Part shown: piece by piece, positions 26,073-34,726 of the stretch
Layout: every line of letters starts with the position of its first letter
How positions within the stretch are numbered: position 1 is the stretch's first letter
Source: Litoribrevibacter albus
GTDB lineage: Bacteria > Pseudomonadota > Gammaproteobacteria > Pseudomonadales > Litoribrevibacteraceae
NCBI RefSeq assembly: GCF_030159995.1
Contig: NZ_BSNM01000016.1
Coordinates: 186,001-250,000, forward strand
DNA: 64,000 nt
Direction of reading: 5' to 3'
Position numbers and translations under genes: made by a program
The notes under the pieces: model-generated
Databases searched by the model: none
What the model saw: the letters and a program-made list of their open reading frames with translations, nothing else
Told to the model about the DNA's origin: nothing

Positions 26073-26933
26073 TTATTTTTCGATGGAGAAGTTATTTAAT
26101 TCATTAAGATCCAAAGTAAAGGGCACCACTAAATCTTCCAAGCCATACTCAGCCAAGACGTTTACCCACTCTTTATTGTGCGGTAATGAGGAGATGAAAA
26201 AGTTGAGCAACTCTTCCATGTACTGATACTCAGGCGTAATCAGAATATGGCGACTGTACGAGTCCTGAGGAACAAAGGATTGATAAAAAGAAACGCTGGG
26301 GTAATCCGGTTTAACAAAGTTAAAAGCGGTTTGAGTAATGATGATGGCGTCCACTTTGCCCTCAATCAATCGTTTCAGGTTGGTCCGGTCATTGATAGCG
26401 TTACTACGCAATATCTTGCCCTGATCCACTAACTGATTTACCCCGTGATAATAATGTCCGGGTAAACCACCAATGTGCTTCCCAATCAGCGACTCCGGCT
26501 CAACGTATTCCATAGGGGATTTGGACAAGGACACTACAGCATCGTTATCCCAGTATATGGGAGCAGAGGCAATGAAATACGGCTGCTCAAACAATCGCTT
26601 AAACCAAAGTAGATTGGCCCACAGAATCAACCCTTGCTGCCCATCTTTTAGAATTTGATTCAATTCCGGGCGAGCGATCGGTTGTAGCCTGAAATAAATT
26701 TTTAAATCAGGGCGCCGTTTTCGGAAGAACTCATTGAGCTGTTCCACCAAGACCAGAGAAAAGCCTTTCTTCGAAGCGCCTTCCTTGAAATAGAAAGGCT
26801 CCCAGTTGTGGTAATGGTAGACAGGAATGTACGTAACCTGGGAAGCATGAACGGAAACCAAAGGCACACTCAAACCGATTAGCACCCACAGCAGAAATAA
26901 GATCGAATGCAGTTTCCTGGCCCCTGTTTTCAT
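26073..26933 (-). CDS. Periplasmic solute-binding-like protein (family 3 type)
   Basis: 286 residues from the ATG at 26933, behind GAGAG; a GTG 24 bases upstream is possible. It has a signal peptide (about 1-30) and a type 2 binding-protein fold: YHNWEPFYFKEGASKKGFSLVLVEQLN at the start, and LKRLIEGKVDAIIITQTAF in the second lobe. No permease or kinase is adjacent. It lies upstream of the Zur box on the same strand and probably has its own transcript. The ligand is unknown. Confidence 0.72.
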   Translation of the reverse strand: MKTGARKLHSILFLLWVLIGLSVPLVSVHASQVTYIPVYHYHNWEPFYFKEGASKKGFSLVLVEQLNEFFRKRRPDLKIYFRLQPIARPELNQILKDGQQGLILWANLLWFKRLFEQPYFIASAPIYWDNDAVVSLSKSPMEYVEPESLIGKHIGGLPGHYYHGVNQLVDQGKILRSNAINDRTNLKRLIEGKVDAIIITQTAFNFVKPDYPSVSFYQSFVPQDSYSRHILITPEYQYMEELLNFFISSLPHNKEWVNVLAEYGLEDLVVPFTLDLNELNNFSIEK

Positions 26934-26977
26934 AAGTCTCTCACAAAAATGAGTCACTCTCCCAGTTTAGTTCAGGA

Positions 26978-27451
26978 TCAGCTCACAGAGAGAATTTCAA
27001 TCAGGGTATCTTGACCAGGCAACATGATTTCATCACCTTCAAATGCCCCGAGCAACTGTCTAGCCAAGGGGGCCTGCGGGGTTAATAGCTGAATAATCTC
27101 ACCGTCGACATTGCACTCCAAGCCACCCGCACAAGGGCCAATAAAAAATGCTTTGCGCGCGTCAGGGTATTGAAGGTGCACCAAGGCCGTTAAGGCGATT
27201 TCATCTTCATCGGTGAACGCCCTGAATACCTGCTTACGATAGGTTTGAATCATTACTTCCAAGTCAAAGACTCGTTGAGACTGCCCATGCGCTAAATACG
27301 ATGCTTCCAGCCCAACCGTATCGTATTGGGTTTCAGGCTGGCTCTGCTCATGAATGGCCAAATCTCGGGCTTCATTAGCGGCTTTGATGGCGAGCTGAAG
27401 TTGATCTTCGAGCTTGAGTAAAATGGCGTGACGGAGGGTTTCTTTGTTCAT
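26978..27451 (-). CDS. GreA/GreB-family-like transcription factor
   Basis: 157 residues with a helical N-terminal part (coiled coil about 10-75) and a C-terminal FKBP-like domain typical of Gre factors (GGLECNVDGEIIQLLTPQAPLARQLLGAFEGDEI). The acidic coiled-coil tip of GreA/B is not obvious, so it may be a Gre-like paralogue that binds the RNA polymerase secondary channel without classical cleavage activity. It sits between the solute-binding gene and fpr, all on the minus strand. Confidence 0.72.
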   Translation of the reverse strand: MNKETLRHAILLKLEDQLQLAIKAANEARDLAIHEQSQPETQYDTVGLEASYLAHGQSQRVFDLEVMIQTYRKQVFRAFTDEDEIALTALVHLQYPDARKAFFIGPCAGGLECNVDGEIIQLLTPQAPLARQLLGAFEGDEIMLPGQDTLIEILSVS

Positions 27452-27472
27452 CCGCAGAGTGTATCAGGAAGT

Positions 27473-27501
27473 CAGGAAAGAGAAACACATTCTCTTTCCT
27501 G
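27473..27501. other. Perfect 12-bp hairpin between fpr and the Gre-like gene
   Basis: CAGGAAAGAGAA / TTCTCTTTCCTG around ACACA. There is no clean T-run in either direction, so a partial terminator or RNA-stability element is likely. Confidence 0.5.
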
Positions 27502-27530
27502 GTCAGACAGTAGAGAAAAGAACTGAGGGC

Positions 27531-28304
27531 TTATTTTTCCACAAAAGCACGCTCAATGACGTAATGCCCCAACTCACCACCGCGAGTTTCTTTGAAGCCT
27601 CGGGCATTCAGCATGGTGGTTAATTCATCCAACATGGCAGGGCTACCACACAGCATGAAACGGTCATTCTCAGGGTCAATTTCCGGCAAGCCTAAATCCT
27701 CAAAAATCTTACCGTTGTTGATCAGATCCGTCAGACGGCCCTGGTTCTTATAGTCCTCTCGCGTTACCGTCGGGTAATACTTTAGCTTCTGCTGAATCTC
27801 CTCACCAAAGTACTCATTTTTCGGCAGCTCGTTCTCGATCAAATCCTGATACGCTAATTCAGACACATAGCGCACTCCGTGGGTAAGAATTACATTATCA
27901 AACTGCTCGTAGATCTCATGATCTTTAATGATACTCAGGAAAGGAGCCAACCCGGTGCCTGTGCTTAACAACCATAGATTACGCCCTGGCAGCAGATTAT
28001 CCGCAATTAAAGTTCCCACCGGCTTGGTGCCAACCAGAATCTCATCACCCACTTGTAAATTTTGTAGACGAGAAGTCAGTGGGCCGTCTTGTACCTTGAT
28101 ACTGAAGAACTCCATCTCTTCTTCATAATTGGCACTGGCAATACTGTAGGCACGTAATAAAGGTTTATTTTCCACTTCCAAGCCAATCATAGTGAAAAAA
28201 CCGTTTTTAAAACGTAATCCCTGATCACGGGTTGTCTTGAAGCTGAATAAAGTGTCATTCCAGTGATGAACGCTGGTTACGGTTTCTCGGATTAGATTGC
28301 TCAT
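27531..28304 (-). CDS. fpr: Ferredoxin--NADP reductase
   Basis: 257 residues. The FAD-binding motif is RAYSIASANYEEE (about 55), the NADP-binding motif STGTGLAPFLSII (about 115), and MLCGSPAMLDELT follows. The C-terminus ERAFVEK is typical of subclass I bacterial Fpr. It transfers electrons between NADPH and ferredoxin or flavodoxin, important in oxidative stress and for Bfd-dependent iron release. It is divergent from a FinR-like LysR gene, as in Pseudomonas, where FinR activates fpr. Confidence 0.93.
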   Translation of the reverse strand: MSNLIRETVTSVHHWNDTLFSFKTTRDQGLRFKNGFFTMIGLEVENKPLLRAYSIASANYEEEMEFFSIKVQDGPLTSRLQNLQVGDEILVGTKPVGTLIADNLLPGRNLWLLSTGTGLAPFLSIIKDHEIYEQFDNVILTHGVRYVSELAYQDLIENELPKNEYFGEEIQQKLKYYPTVTREDYKNQGRLTDLINNGKIFEDLGLPEIDPENDRFMLCGSPAMLDELTTMLNARGFKETRGGELGHYVIERAFVEK

Positions 28305-28443
28305 TAGGTGCTCCTTGTTTGTTCAGTGCTGGCGATCTATTACTCGCCTAAATCACAGCGTCATACCACCAGTTACTCTACAAAGGTCTCTCTGGGTATA
28401 CGCTTGCATTTGCTATGCTTTTAACTGTATTCTTCGACCAATA

Positions 28444-28458
28444 ATCTGTAAAACAGAT
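28444..28458. promoter_or_regulatory. LysR-type palindrome, candidate FinR site
   Basis: ATCTGT-AAA-ACAGAT is a perfect 15-bp palindrome of T-N11-A type, 33 bp upstream of the regulator start and within the fpr/LysR divergent region. Confidence 0.55.
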
Positions 28459-28490
28459 AATTCATCTTTTATATATCGGATTTACAAATA

Positions 28491-29372
28491 ATGCGTTATA
28501 CCTTTCGCCAACTTGAAGTCTTCCTTGCTGCCGCCCATTTTCAGAACATCACCAAGGCGGCAGATAGCCTATCAATGTCTCAGTCCGCTGCCAGCAGTGC
28601 ATTGAAAGACATCGAATCGCAATTCGACCTGCCCTTATTCGATAGAATCGGTAAGCGATTACAACTTAATGAGCAAGGCCGATTAATCCGGCCTAAAGCC
28701 GAACAGCTTATCGAGCAAGCGAAGGAACTGGAGCGAATCATGGCGCAGCATAAAGACGCCGGACACCTCAAAGTGGGCGCAACACTGACCATAGGAAACT
28801 ATCTGGCTGTCTCGACCATGGCGGAAATGATGCAGGAACAGCCTGATGCCGAAGTCAGTCTTTCGGTGGCAAACACCTCTGAGATTGGCCAAAAAGTACT
28901 TAACTTCGAAATTGATATCGGTCTGATTGAAGGGGAACTGCAACATCAGGATTTGGATGTAATTCCTTGGCGAGACGATGAACTGGTGGTGTTCTGCGCG
29001 CCAGAACACCCCTTTGCAGATCAACTGCAACTGACTGACCGTCAACTTAAGGAAGCGGAATGGATTTTACGCGAAAGCGGTTCTGGTACACGCCAAGCCT
29101 TTGATCGGGCTATGCACGGTGTCCTCCCTGAGATTCAGGTCAAACTGGAGCTGCAACACACCGAAGCCATTAAACGAGCAGTGTCCGCAAATCTCGGCAT
29201 TGGCTGTCTGTCCAGAGTGGCATTGGAAGACGCATTTAAACGTGGCAGCCTGATTCCACTCCCTGTGCCCCACAGAGACTTCAGCCGGAAATTTTACTTT
29301 GTGATTCATAAGCAAAAGTACCGCAGCGCCGGCATTGAACGCTGGATGGAACTCTGTCGTTCCAGCTTCTAA
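28491..29372 (+). CDS. finR: LysR family regulator, FinR-like
   Basis: 293 residues. The N-terminal winged helix-turn-helix (1-60: FRQLEVFLAAAHFQNITKAADSLSMSQSAASSALKDIE) is followed by a LysR substrate-binding domain of CysB-like fold. The N-terminus and the position divergent from fpr match FinR, which activates fpr under superoxide or sulfite stress in Pseudomonas. The name is inferred from synteny and resemblance, not proven. Confidence 0.8.
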   Translation: MRYTFRQLEVFLAAAHFQNITKAADSLSMSQSAASSALKDIESQFDLPLFDRIGKRLQLNEQGRLIRPKAEQLIEQAKELERIMAQHKDAGHLKVGATLTIGNYLAVSTMAEMMQEQPDAEVSLSVANTSEIGQKVLNFEIDIGLIEGELQHQDLDVIPWRDDELVVFCAPEHPFADQLQLTDRQLKEAEWILRESGSGTRQAFDRAMHGVLPEIQVKLELQHTEAIKRAVSANLGIGCLSRVALEDAFKRGSLIPLPVPHRDFSRKFYFVIHKQKYRSAGIERWMELCRSSF

Positions 29373-29405
29373 CAAATAACGCTACCAAAGCGAGTTACAT
29401 TTGGC

Positions 29406-29448
29406 AGGAAATCGCACAAATTAAAGCCCTCTGTTACTGCGATTTCCT
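29406..29448 (+). other. Inverted repeat downstream of the LysR gene
   Basis: A perfect 11-bp repeat AGGAAATCGCA / TGCGATTTCCT around a 21-nt loop. There is no T-run, so it may be a weak terminator for the LysR gene. Confidence 0.4.
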
Positions 29449-29529
29449 ACACAAAAACCAAGCTTCTCGTGAAGATTATTTTTCCCCTTATGCTTTACTT
29501 AACAGAAGGCAACGCATGAGGGATCGATT

Positions 29530-30126
29530 ATGCAAAAACCAATAACTATAAGCCTGCTTGTGACCATAGCCGCCGTACTTGCTACCTGGTTCATGCTCTT
29601 CCAATCAAAAGCCATTGCAAACAAGTCATTACCTTCTGACCTATACGGACACATCACGCCATTCCATTTGCCGGACGCAAATTTGGCGACTCAAGCCCAT
29701 CACAACACCAACTGGATGGATCTTGCTAACAAACCTTTATTTATCACGACCGGTTTTACCAGCTGTACAAATAGCTGCCCTATGACCATGTCGTTTTATC
29801 AACGCCTTTCAAAGTCTGTAGGCAATGAAGCGACCTTGGCTTTTTTAACCATAGATCCGGACAAAGACACGCCGGAACATCTGGCAAACTATTTATCTCA
29901 GTTCGGGCCGGATTTTGTCGGGGTTCAGATCGCCAACAAGAAACAACTCACAGATACCCTGCAAGCGTTAAAGCAAAGCTTCACATTAAGCCAGCTCAGT
30001 GAACTGCTGGAACATCAAAGTTACGTTTATTTGATGCATCCAAAGGTTGAAGGGTTATTGGTATATACCGATGCCAGCCCCGATCCAATGAAAATCCGGG
30101 AGGATTTATTGAAACTGGATCGGTAA
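29530..30126 (+). CDS. SCO1/SenC family protein
   Basis: 198 residues with an N-terminal membrane anchor (about 7-24) and a thioredoxin-like domain. The copper-binding CxxxC is C79-TNS-C83, and a downstream histidine lies in YLMHPKVEG, the expected third ligand. SCO proteins deliver copper to the CuA site of cytochrome c oxidase or act as envelope thiol reductases. No oxidase gene is adjacent. The ATG follows GAGGGA. Confidence 0.88.
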   Translation: MQKPITISLLVTIAAVLATWFMLFQSKAIANKSLPSDLYGHITPFHLPDANLATQAHHNTNWMDLANKPLFITTGFTSCTNSCPMTMSFYQRLSKSVGNEATLAFLTIDPDKDTPEHLANYLSQFGPDFVGVQIANKKQLTDTLQALKQSFTLSQLSELLEHQSYVYLMHPKVEGLLVYTDASPDPMKIREDLLKLDR

Positions 30127-30165
30127 TGCATTGTGATGCTGGATAATGGACTGCGGCGTTAACAA

Positions 30166-31407
30166 TTAACTCAATTGGAATTTATTCAGCTGACCGCTTA
30201 GCTGATGAGTCACAGACTGCAGATGCTCAACCTGCAGATGAATGTTTTTAGCGCCACTCACCGTCGTATTAGTAACGGACTCAATACTTCGAACACAGTC
30301 AAAAACACTTTCCGTTTTATCCGCTTGTCCATAGGCTTCTTGTTCGATCAACTGATTACTTTCCGCCAGTTCAGTAACCGATCTGGCAATCTGAGAGAAC
30401 GAAGATTGAGCTAAATCCGCATGTTCAACAGATTCTTCTACGTGAGCCCGACTCTGCTCCATCGCTGTGACCACTGAATTAGTCAGCTCGGCAAACTTAT
30501 TGAGGATGTCACCGATTTTATCGGTAGCCTCATGGGTTTTACTGGCGAGACTACGAACTTCATCCGCAACGACCGCAAAACCTCGACCTTGTTCACCGGC
30601 CCGCGCTGCTTCAATGGCCGCATTCAACGCCAACAGATTGGTTTGCTCTGAGATACTTCTAATGACTTCTACAAAACCACTGATGCTGGTGCTGTCTTCT
30701 GCCAGTTGATTTACTTGAGTGGAAGTTTGCTCCACATCCCCTGCAATGACTTTCGTGGAAGAAATAATTTGTTCGATGGAGGATCGACCTTCATTCAACA
30801 CCTCTTCCGCATGTTCCGATACTCGCTTAGCGGTTTGTGCACTCGATAACACCTGATCCGAAGACGCTTTAAGTGTTTCAACTTCCGACATTACACGAGA
30901 ACTTACTTGTTGCTGCCCGTTCAGAGAACTGCACGCTGTTTCCGTTTGGTATTTAAACTCATCCGCCACCTGATTCACTTCTGAGGTAGCTTGCTTCACA
31001 TCAGAGACAATGGAAGAAAAAGTGGCTTGCATGTTGTTGAAACTGGCAGCCATTTGACCAATTTCATCGTTACAGTCTTCCACAACCCGAATGTTCAAAT
31101 CTCCTTTTTCAGCCGCTTGTCTCATGGCTTTTTTCAGCACTTTGACATGTTGATGCACGAAGGAAATCAGAATCTGGGACGCCCCCATCACCAAGCACAT
31201 CAGGACGAAAACCCACAACGCATAGCCCAAAGCCTGATCAGAGAAATATTGCCAATACTCGGCAGACGCGACTTCACCATTGGGATGAACTTGGTTAAAA
31301 CTGCTGGTAATAGCGTAAATGGAAAGAACGCTCATCCCGATAAAGGAAAAACAATTGACCATCCAAAACTTAAATCTAAGCGGCATATCTACTATGGTGC
31401 GATACAT
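30166..31407 (-). CDS. Methyl-accepting chemotaxis protein with short periplasmic loop
   Basis: 413 residues. Two membrane helices (about 17-33 and 53-75) enclose a periplasmic loop of only about 20 residues, then a HAMP domain and a signalling hairpin with the conserved tip [26 protein letters not shown]. The very small loop cannot hold a standard ligand domain, so it may sense a membrane or cytoplasmic state. A good sigma28 promoter lies 130 bp upstream. Confidence 0.9.
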   Translation of the reverse strand: MYRTIVDMPLRFKFWMVNCFSFIGMSVLSIYAITSSFNQVHPNGEVASAEYWQYFSDQALGYALWVFVLMCLVMGASQILISFVHQHVKVLKKAMRQAAEKGDLNIRVVEDCNDEIGQMAASFNNMQATFSSIVSDVKQATSEVNQVADEFKYQTETACSSLNGQQQVSSRVMSEVETLKASSDQVLSSAQTAKRVSEHAEEVLNEGRSSIEQIISSTKVIAGDVEQTSTQVNQLAEDSTSISGFVEVIRSISEQTNLLALNAAIEAARAGEQGRGFAVVADEVRSLASKTHEATDKIGDILNKFAELTNSVVTAMEQSRAHVEESVEHADLAQSSFSQIARSVTELAESNQLIEQEAYGQADKTESVFDCVRSIESVTNTTVSGAKNIHLQVEHLQSVTHQLSGQLNKFQLS

Positions 31408-31538
31408 ACTGTCGAACTCTTATAGTTAGTTACAGAATTGGAAAAGATTGTATTAACAAATGAAAACAAACACTTAGTACAGCCAACTTCAAAAAAACGA
31501 GAGGCCAATACCTCAAGATGTTTAGGCTAACTTAAGAG

Positions 31539-31565
31539 TTATCGGCGCCCACCAGTGGAGCTTGA
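31539..31565 (-). promoter_or_regulatory. Sigma28 (FliA) promoter of the chemoreceptor gene
   Basis: On the minus strand TCAA, a 15-nt spacer, then GCCGATAA. The -10 box is perfect, the -35 box is TCAA, and the spacing matches the flagellar consensus (TAAA-N15-GCCGATAA). Confidence 0.75.
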
Positions 31566-31675
31566 GGCCACGCTATTATTAATAGTAATTCATTCCCTGC
31601 ACTGATCTTCATCAATAACACCAGCCCCCGATCTTCGTAGAATAACCACTTGTCGATAAAAGACGTAATGCATTT

Positions 31676-31694
31676 GATAATATTTATCATTTGC
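31676..31694. promoter_or_regulatory. Fur box upstream of bfd
   Basis: GATAATATTTATCATTTGC matches 13 of 19 positions of the Fur consensus. It lies 50 bp upstream of the bfd ATG, followed by a second partly matching hexamer (AATATTATC). Confidence 0.7.
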
Positions 31695-31744
31695 AATATT
31701 ATCTCCACCCAAGTTAATTGATCTCTATGTATGAGGCTTGAATT

Positions 31745-31942
31745 ATGTTCGTATGTCTTTGCAACCAAGTTACTACGCACGATATTGAACAAGTAATGGC
31801 AGAAGGCAATCTTTCTTTTGATCAGGTTCAGGAGCAACTGGGCGTTGCTAATTGCTGTGGTCAATGTGAAGACTTCGCACGTGAGTTCATTTCTGAAAAA
31901 GCCTCGGAACAGAAAGCAGACCTATTCTACGAAGCAGCCTAA
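31745..31942 (+). CDS. bfd: Bacterioferritin-associated ferredoxin
   Basis: 65 residues. The [2Fe-2S] cysteines are C4, C6, C38 and C41 (C-L-C near the start and CCGQC), the exact Bfd pattern. Bfd docks on bacterioferritin and passes electrons from Fpr to release stored iron; fpr is 3.5 kb away. A Fur box upstream explains induction under iron starvation. GAGG precedes the ATG. Confidence 0.95.
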   Translation: MFVCLCNQVTTHDIEQVMAEGNLSFDQVQEQLGVANCCGQCEDFAREFISEKASEQKADLFYEAA

Positions 31943-31956
31943 TCAGGGCTGCTTTT
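31932..31956 (+). terminator. Terminator overlapping the end of bfd
   Basis: AAGCAGCC / GGCTGCTT stem with loop TAATCAG, then TTTTCTAT. The stem begins inside the last codons of bfd. Confidence 0.65.
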
Positions 31957-32183
31957 CTATTGCACATCAACGCTCTGATCAGGACTGACTGGTCAATAAA
32001 GCACTTCTTTTTCTCACACGATCAGAACTGGTCATTTCCTCCTCGTTGGGCTCGTATCTTGTAAACGGTCAGTTTTTGAGACTTTTTCTCCCATAGAACC
32101 GCCTACCACTTATTCTAAAATACGCTAATCTCCTACTCAGATGACCTCGTTTTATTATTTACACTGGTCAAATTCTTTTTCTG

Positions 32184-32191
32184 GCCGATAA
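32184..32191 (+). promoter_or_regulatory. Sigma28 -10-like box upstream of the second chemoreceptor gene
   Basis: GCCGATAA matches the flagellar -10 element exactly, 38 bp before the ATG. The nearest TCAA (32168-32171) is only 12 nt upstream, not the preferred 15, so activity is uncertain. Confidence 0.4.
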
Positions 32192-32228
32192 CCCAGAAAA
32201 GAAAGACAAAAGCAGTAAGGTAGTGTTT

Positions 32229-34559
32229 ATGCGGATATCAACCAAGCTCATCTTAGGGGCGACGTTACTTGCAGTTATACCCGTTGTTGTTTCCAATTTT
32301 CTCGTGGGCACCAAAGCAACATCGACCAGTCACAATGCTCTCGAAATGACCTCTCAAGATCGCCTAAAAAGTGTTAGAGATACCACCAAAGCTCGTCTCG
32401 ATGATTATCTACAGAATCTGGAAAACCTGATCGTCACACTGTCGGCCAATCCGGGCACGGTTCAGGCCGCGATGAGTTTTTCAGGTGCATTTAAAGACCA
32501 TACAGCCCAAGCCGGATTATTCGGCAAAACCGATGAGTTTAAGCAAGACATTAGCGGCTTTCTTTCCAGCGATTTCCAAGGCCAATACCGCGCCTTAAAC
32601 AATGGTAAACAGGCTCCGGTTCAGAACTGGGTATCCCAGATGAGCGAAAAAGCCCTGGAATTCCAAAGCATCTTCATTGCAAAGAACCCGAATCCTTTAG
32701 GGGAAAAACATAAACTCGTCGATATCAAAGACTACACAACCTACGAGCAATTTCATGAGATGTACCATCCGATGATGGTCCAATATCTGGAGACCTTTGG
32801 CTTTTACGACATCTTCATTGTTAACCCCAAGAATGGTCAAATAGTTTACTCTGTCTTCAAAGAAATTGACTTTGCTACCTCGCTGGAAACAGGGCCATTT
32901 AAAGACACGGGCATTGCAGAGGTTTACCGACAAGCCAAAAGCGCGCAAGACCCAAACTTTATCGCCTTTACCGATTTTGCCCCCTATCCGCCTTCGTATG
33001 AATCTCCGGCGTCGTTTATGGCGTCCCCGATTATGGATGGCAATGAGACCTTTGGTGTTCTTATTTTTCAGATGCCACTGAACATCATTAATAACATCAT
33101 GACACACGACAAGAATTGGTCGAACGTAGGATTAGGTAGCTCAGGGGAAACCTATCTGGTCGGTAAAGACTTCAAACTACGTAGCGACAGTCGCTTTTTA
33201 CTGGAAGACATTAATGGCTATACCGAGGCTCTTTCAAATTCAGGTCTAGCTCAAGACACGATCGACCTCATCAAAGCCAGAGAATCCAGCATTGGTCTTC
33301 AAGAAGTTAACAGCGAAAGTATTAAAGCCGCACTCAATGGCGAACAAGGGTTCAAACACATCTTTGATTATCGGGACGTTGAAGTGCTTTCTGCCTTTAC
33401 GCCACTAAAATTCAAGGGCATCACTTGGGCATTAGTTGCCGAAATTGACGAAGCCGAAGCGTTCGCAAGTGCCAATGAAGTCTCCAGCACCATTATTACT
33501 AACGCCATCATTGTATTTGTGATTGTGGTGATTATTGCGGTGGCAAGCAGCTACGTGTTTTCAAGATCTCTTAGCAATCCCATTATCCGCCTTAAAGATC
33601 ACCTAGAAACCGTAGGTAATAACGCAGACCTTACCTTAACGCTGACAGCCACCGGCAAAGATGAAATTGCCGACATCACCAACAGCTTCAACGGCATGAT
33701 GAGTCAGTTCCGGGACAGTTTGCACAAGGTCGCCGATGCCTCACAACAATTGAGTACCGCCGCCTCCCAAACCATGTCGGCTACCGAGCAAACCGTTAAT
33801 CGAGCACGGGAACAACTTGATCAAAGCAACCAAGCCGCCACCGCGATGAATGAAATGACAGCCACAGTACAGGAAGTGGCTAACCATACCAATGAAGCAG
33901 CCGAAGCCACCAATCAAGCCAACAGAGCAACGCAAACAGGTCAGGCCAATGTTGATGAACTGATCAGAACTATTGAAAGCCTGGCGGCTCGCTTGAACTC
34001 CGCTGGCGAAGTTACCGATCGTCTGGCAAAAGAAAGCGAGCAAATTAATACCGTGGTAGATGTCATCCGAAGCATTGCCGAACAAACCAACCTCCTGGCG
34101 TTGAATGCGGCCATTGAAGCAGCAAGAGCCGGGGAACAAGGTCGGGGCTTTGCGGTGGTTGCCGACGAAGTCCGCTCCCTTGCAGGGAAAACTCACGACT
34201 CAACCCAAGAAATCAATCAGATGGTAGAAGCGCTTCAGAAAGGCTCCAAAGACACTGTGGATGCCATTGAGGCCAGCCTTTCAGAAGTACAGTTGGCGGT
34301 TTCAAAAGCCGACGACGCAGGCAGTTCATTGAATGACATTACAAACTCGGTGAACACAGTGAATGAAATGAACCTTCAGATTGCCACCACAGCGGAAGAA
34401 CAAATCTCGGTGTCAGAAGAGATCAATAAAAACATCACCCACATTGCTGAAATGGCAGAAAAAACCGATGTCGATGCCAAGGAAACATCAGAGTCTGCGC
34501 TCGCCGTGGCCGATCTGTCCGAGCAGCTTTCCAAACTGATTTCCCGCTTTAAAATCTGA
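32229..34559 (+). CDS. Methyl-accepting chemotaxis protein with large periplasmic sensor
   Basis: 776 residues from the ATG at 32229 behind AAGGTAG; a GTG 6 bases upstream is less likely. A first membrane helix (about 7-25) is followed by a periplasmic domain of about 390 residues with double-Cache-like features ([36 protein letters not shown]), a second helix near 425, HAMP, and a signalling hairpin with tip [24 protein letters not shown]. The ligand is probably an amino acid or small organic acid but cannot be named. Confidence 0.93.
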   Translation: MRISTKLILGATLLAVIPVVVSNFLVGTKATSTSHNALEMTSQDRLKSVRDTTKARLDDYLQNLENLIVTLSANPGTVQAAMSFSGAFKDHTAQAGLFGKTDEFKQDISGFLSSDFQGQYRALNNGKQAPVQNWVSQMSEKALEFQSIFIAKNPNPLGEKHKLVDIKDYTTYEQFHEMYHPMMVQYLETFGFYDIFIVNPKNGQIVYSVFKEIDFATSLETGPFKDTGIAEVYRQAKSAQDPNFIAFTDFAPYPPSYESPASFMASPIMDGNETFGVLIFQMPLNIINNIMTHDKNWSNVGLGSSGETYLVGKDFKLRSDSRFLLEDINGYTEALSNSGLAQDTIDLIKARESSIGLQEVNSESIKAALNGEQGFKHIFDYRDVEVLSAFTPLKFKGITWALVAEIDEAEAFASANEVSSTIITNAIIVFVIVVIIAVASSYVFSRSLSNPIIRLKDHLETVGNNADLTLTLTATGKDEIADITNSFNGMMSQFRDSLHKVADASQQLSTAASQTMSATEQTVNRAREQLDQSNQAATAMNEMTATVQEVANHTNEAAEATNQANRATQTGQANVDELIRTIESLAARLNSAGEVTDRLAKESEQINTVVDVIRSIAEQTNLLALNAAIEAARAGEQGRGFAVVADEVRSLAGKTHDSTQEINQMVEALQKGSKDTVDAIEASLSEVQLAVSKADDAGSSLNDITNSVNTVNEMNLQIATTAEEQISVSEEINKNITHIAEMAEKTDVDAKETSESALAVADLSEQLSKLISRFKI

Positions 34560-34581
34560 TTTCCTTCTAGTCTCTTTCCGA

Positions 34582-34605
34582 ATGCAGGGCAAAACAACCC
34601 TGCAT
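34582..34605 (+). terminator. Hairpin after the second chemoreceptor gene
   Basis: An 8-bp stem ATGCAGGG / CCCTGCAT. No T-run follows, so it is a weak terminator or stability element. Confidence 0.4.
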
Positions 34606-34726
34606 CGGTTCGTAGTGCCCTGGCAGACCACGACTACCGTGAACTAGTATTGATAGACGGATTCACGACACGAAATCCATACACAGCACTCGATAAAAAA
34701 TAACAATAAATACGCTGGACAACCTC

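Noticed and set aside
31532-31864. 110-codon minus-strand frame overlapping bfd
   Set aside because: It overlaps the certain bfd gene and its Fur box, and its composition is unlike a real protein.
33741-34196. 151-codon minus-strand frame opposite the chemoreceptor signalling domain
   Set aside because: The plus-strand frame encodes the highly conserved chemoreceptor tip; the antisense frame is a shadow.
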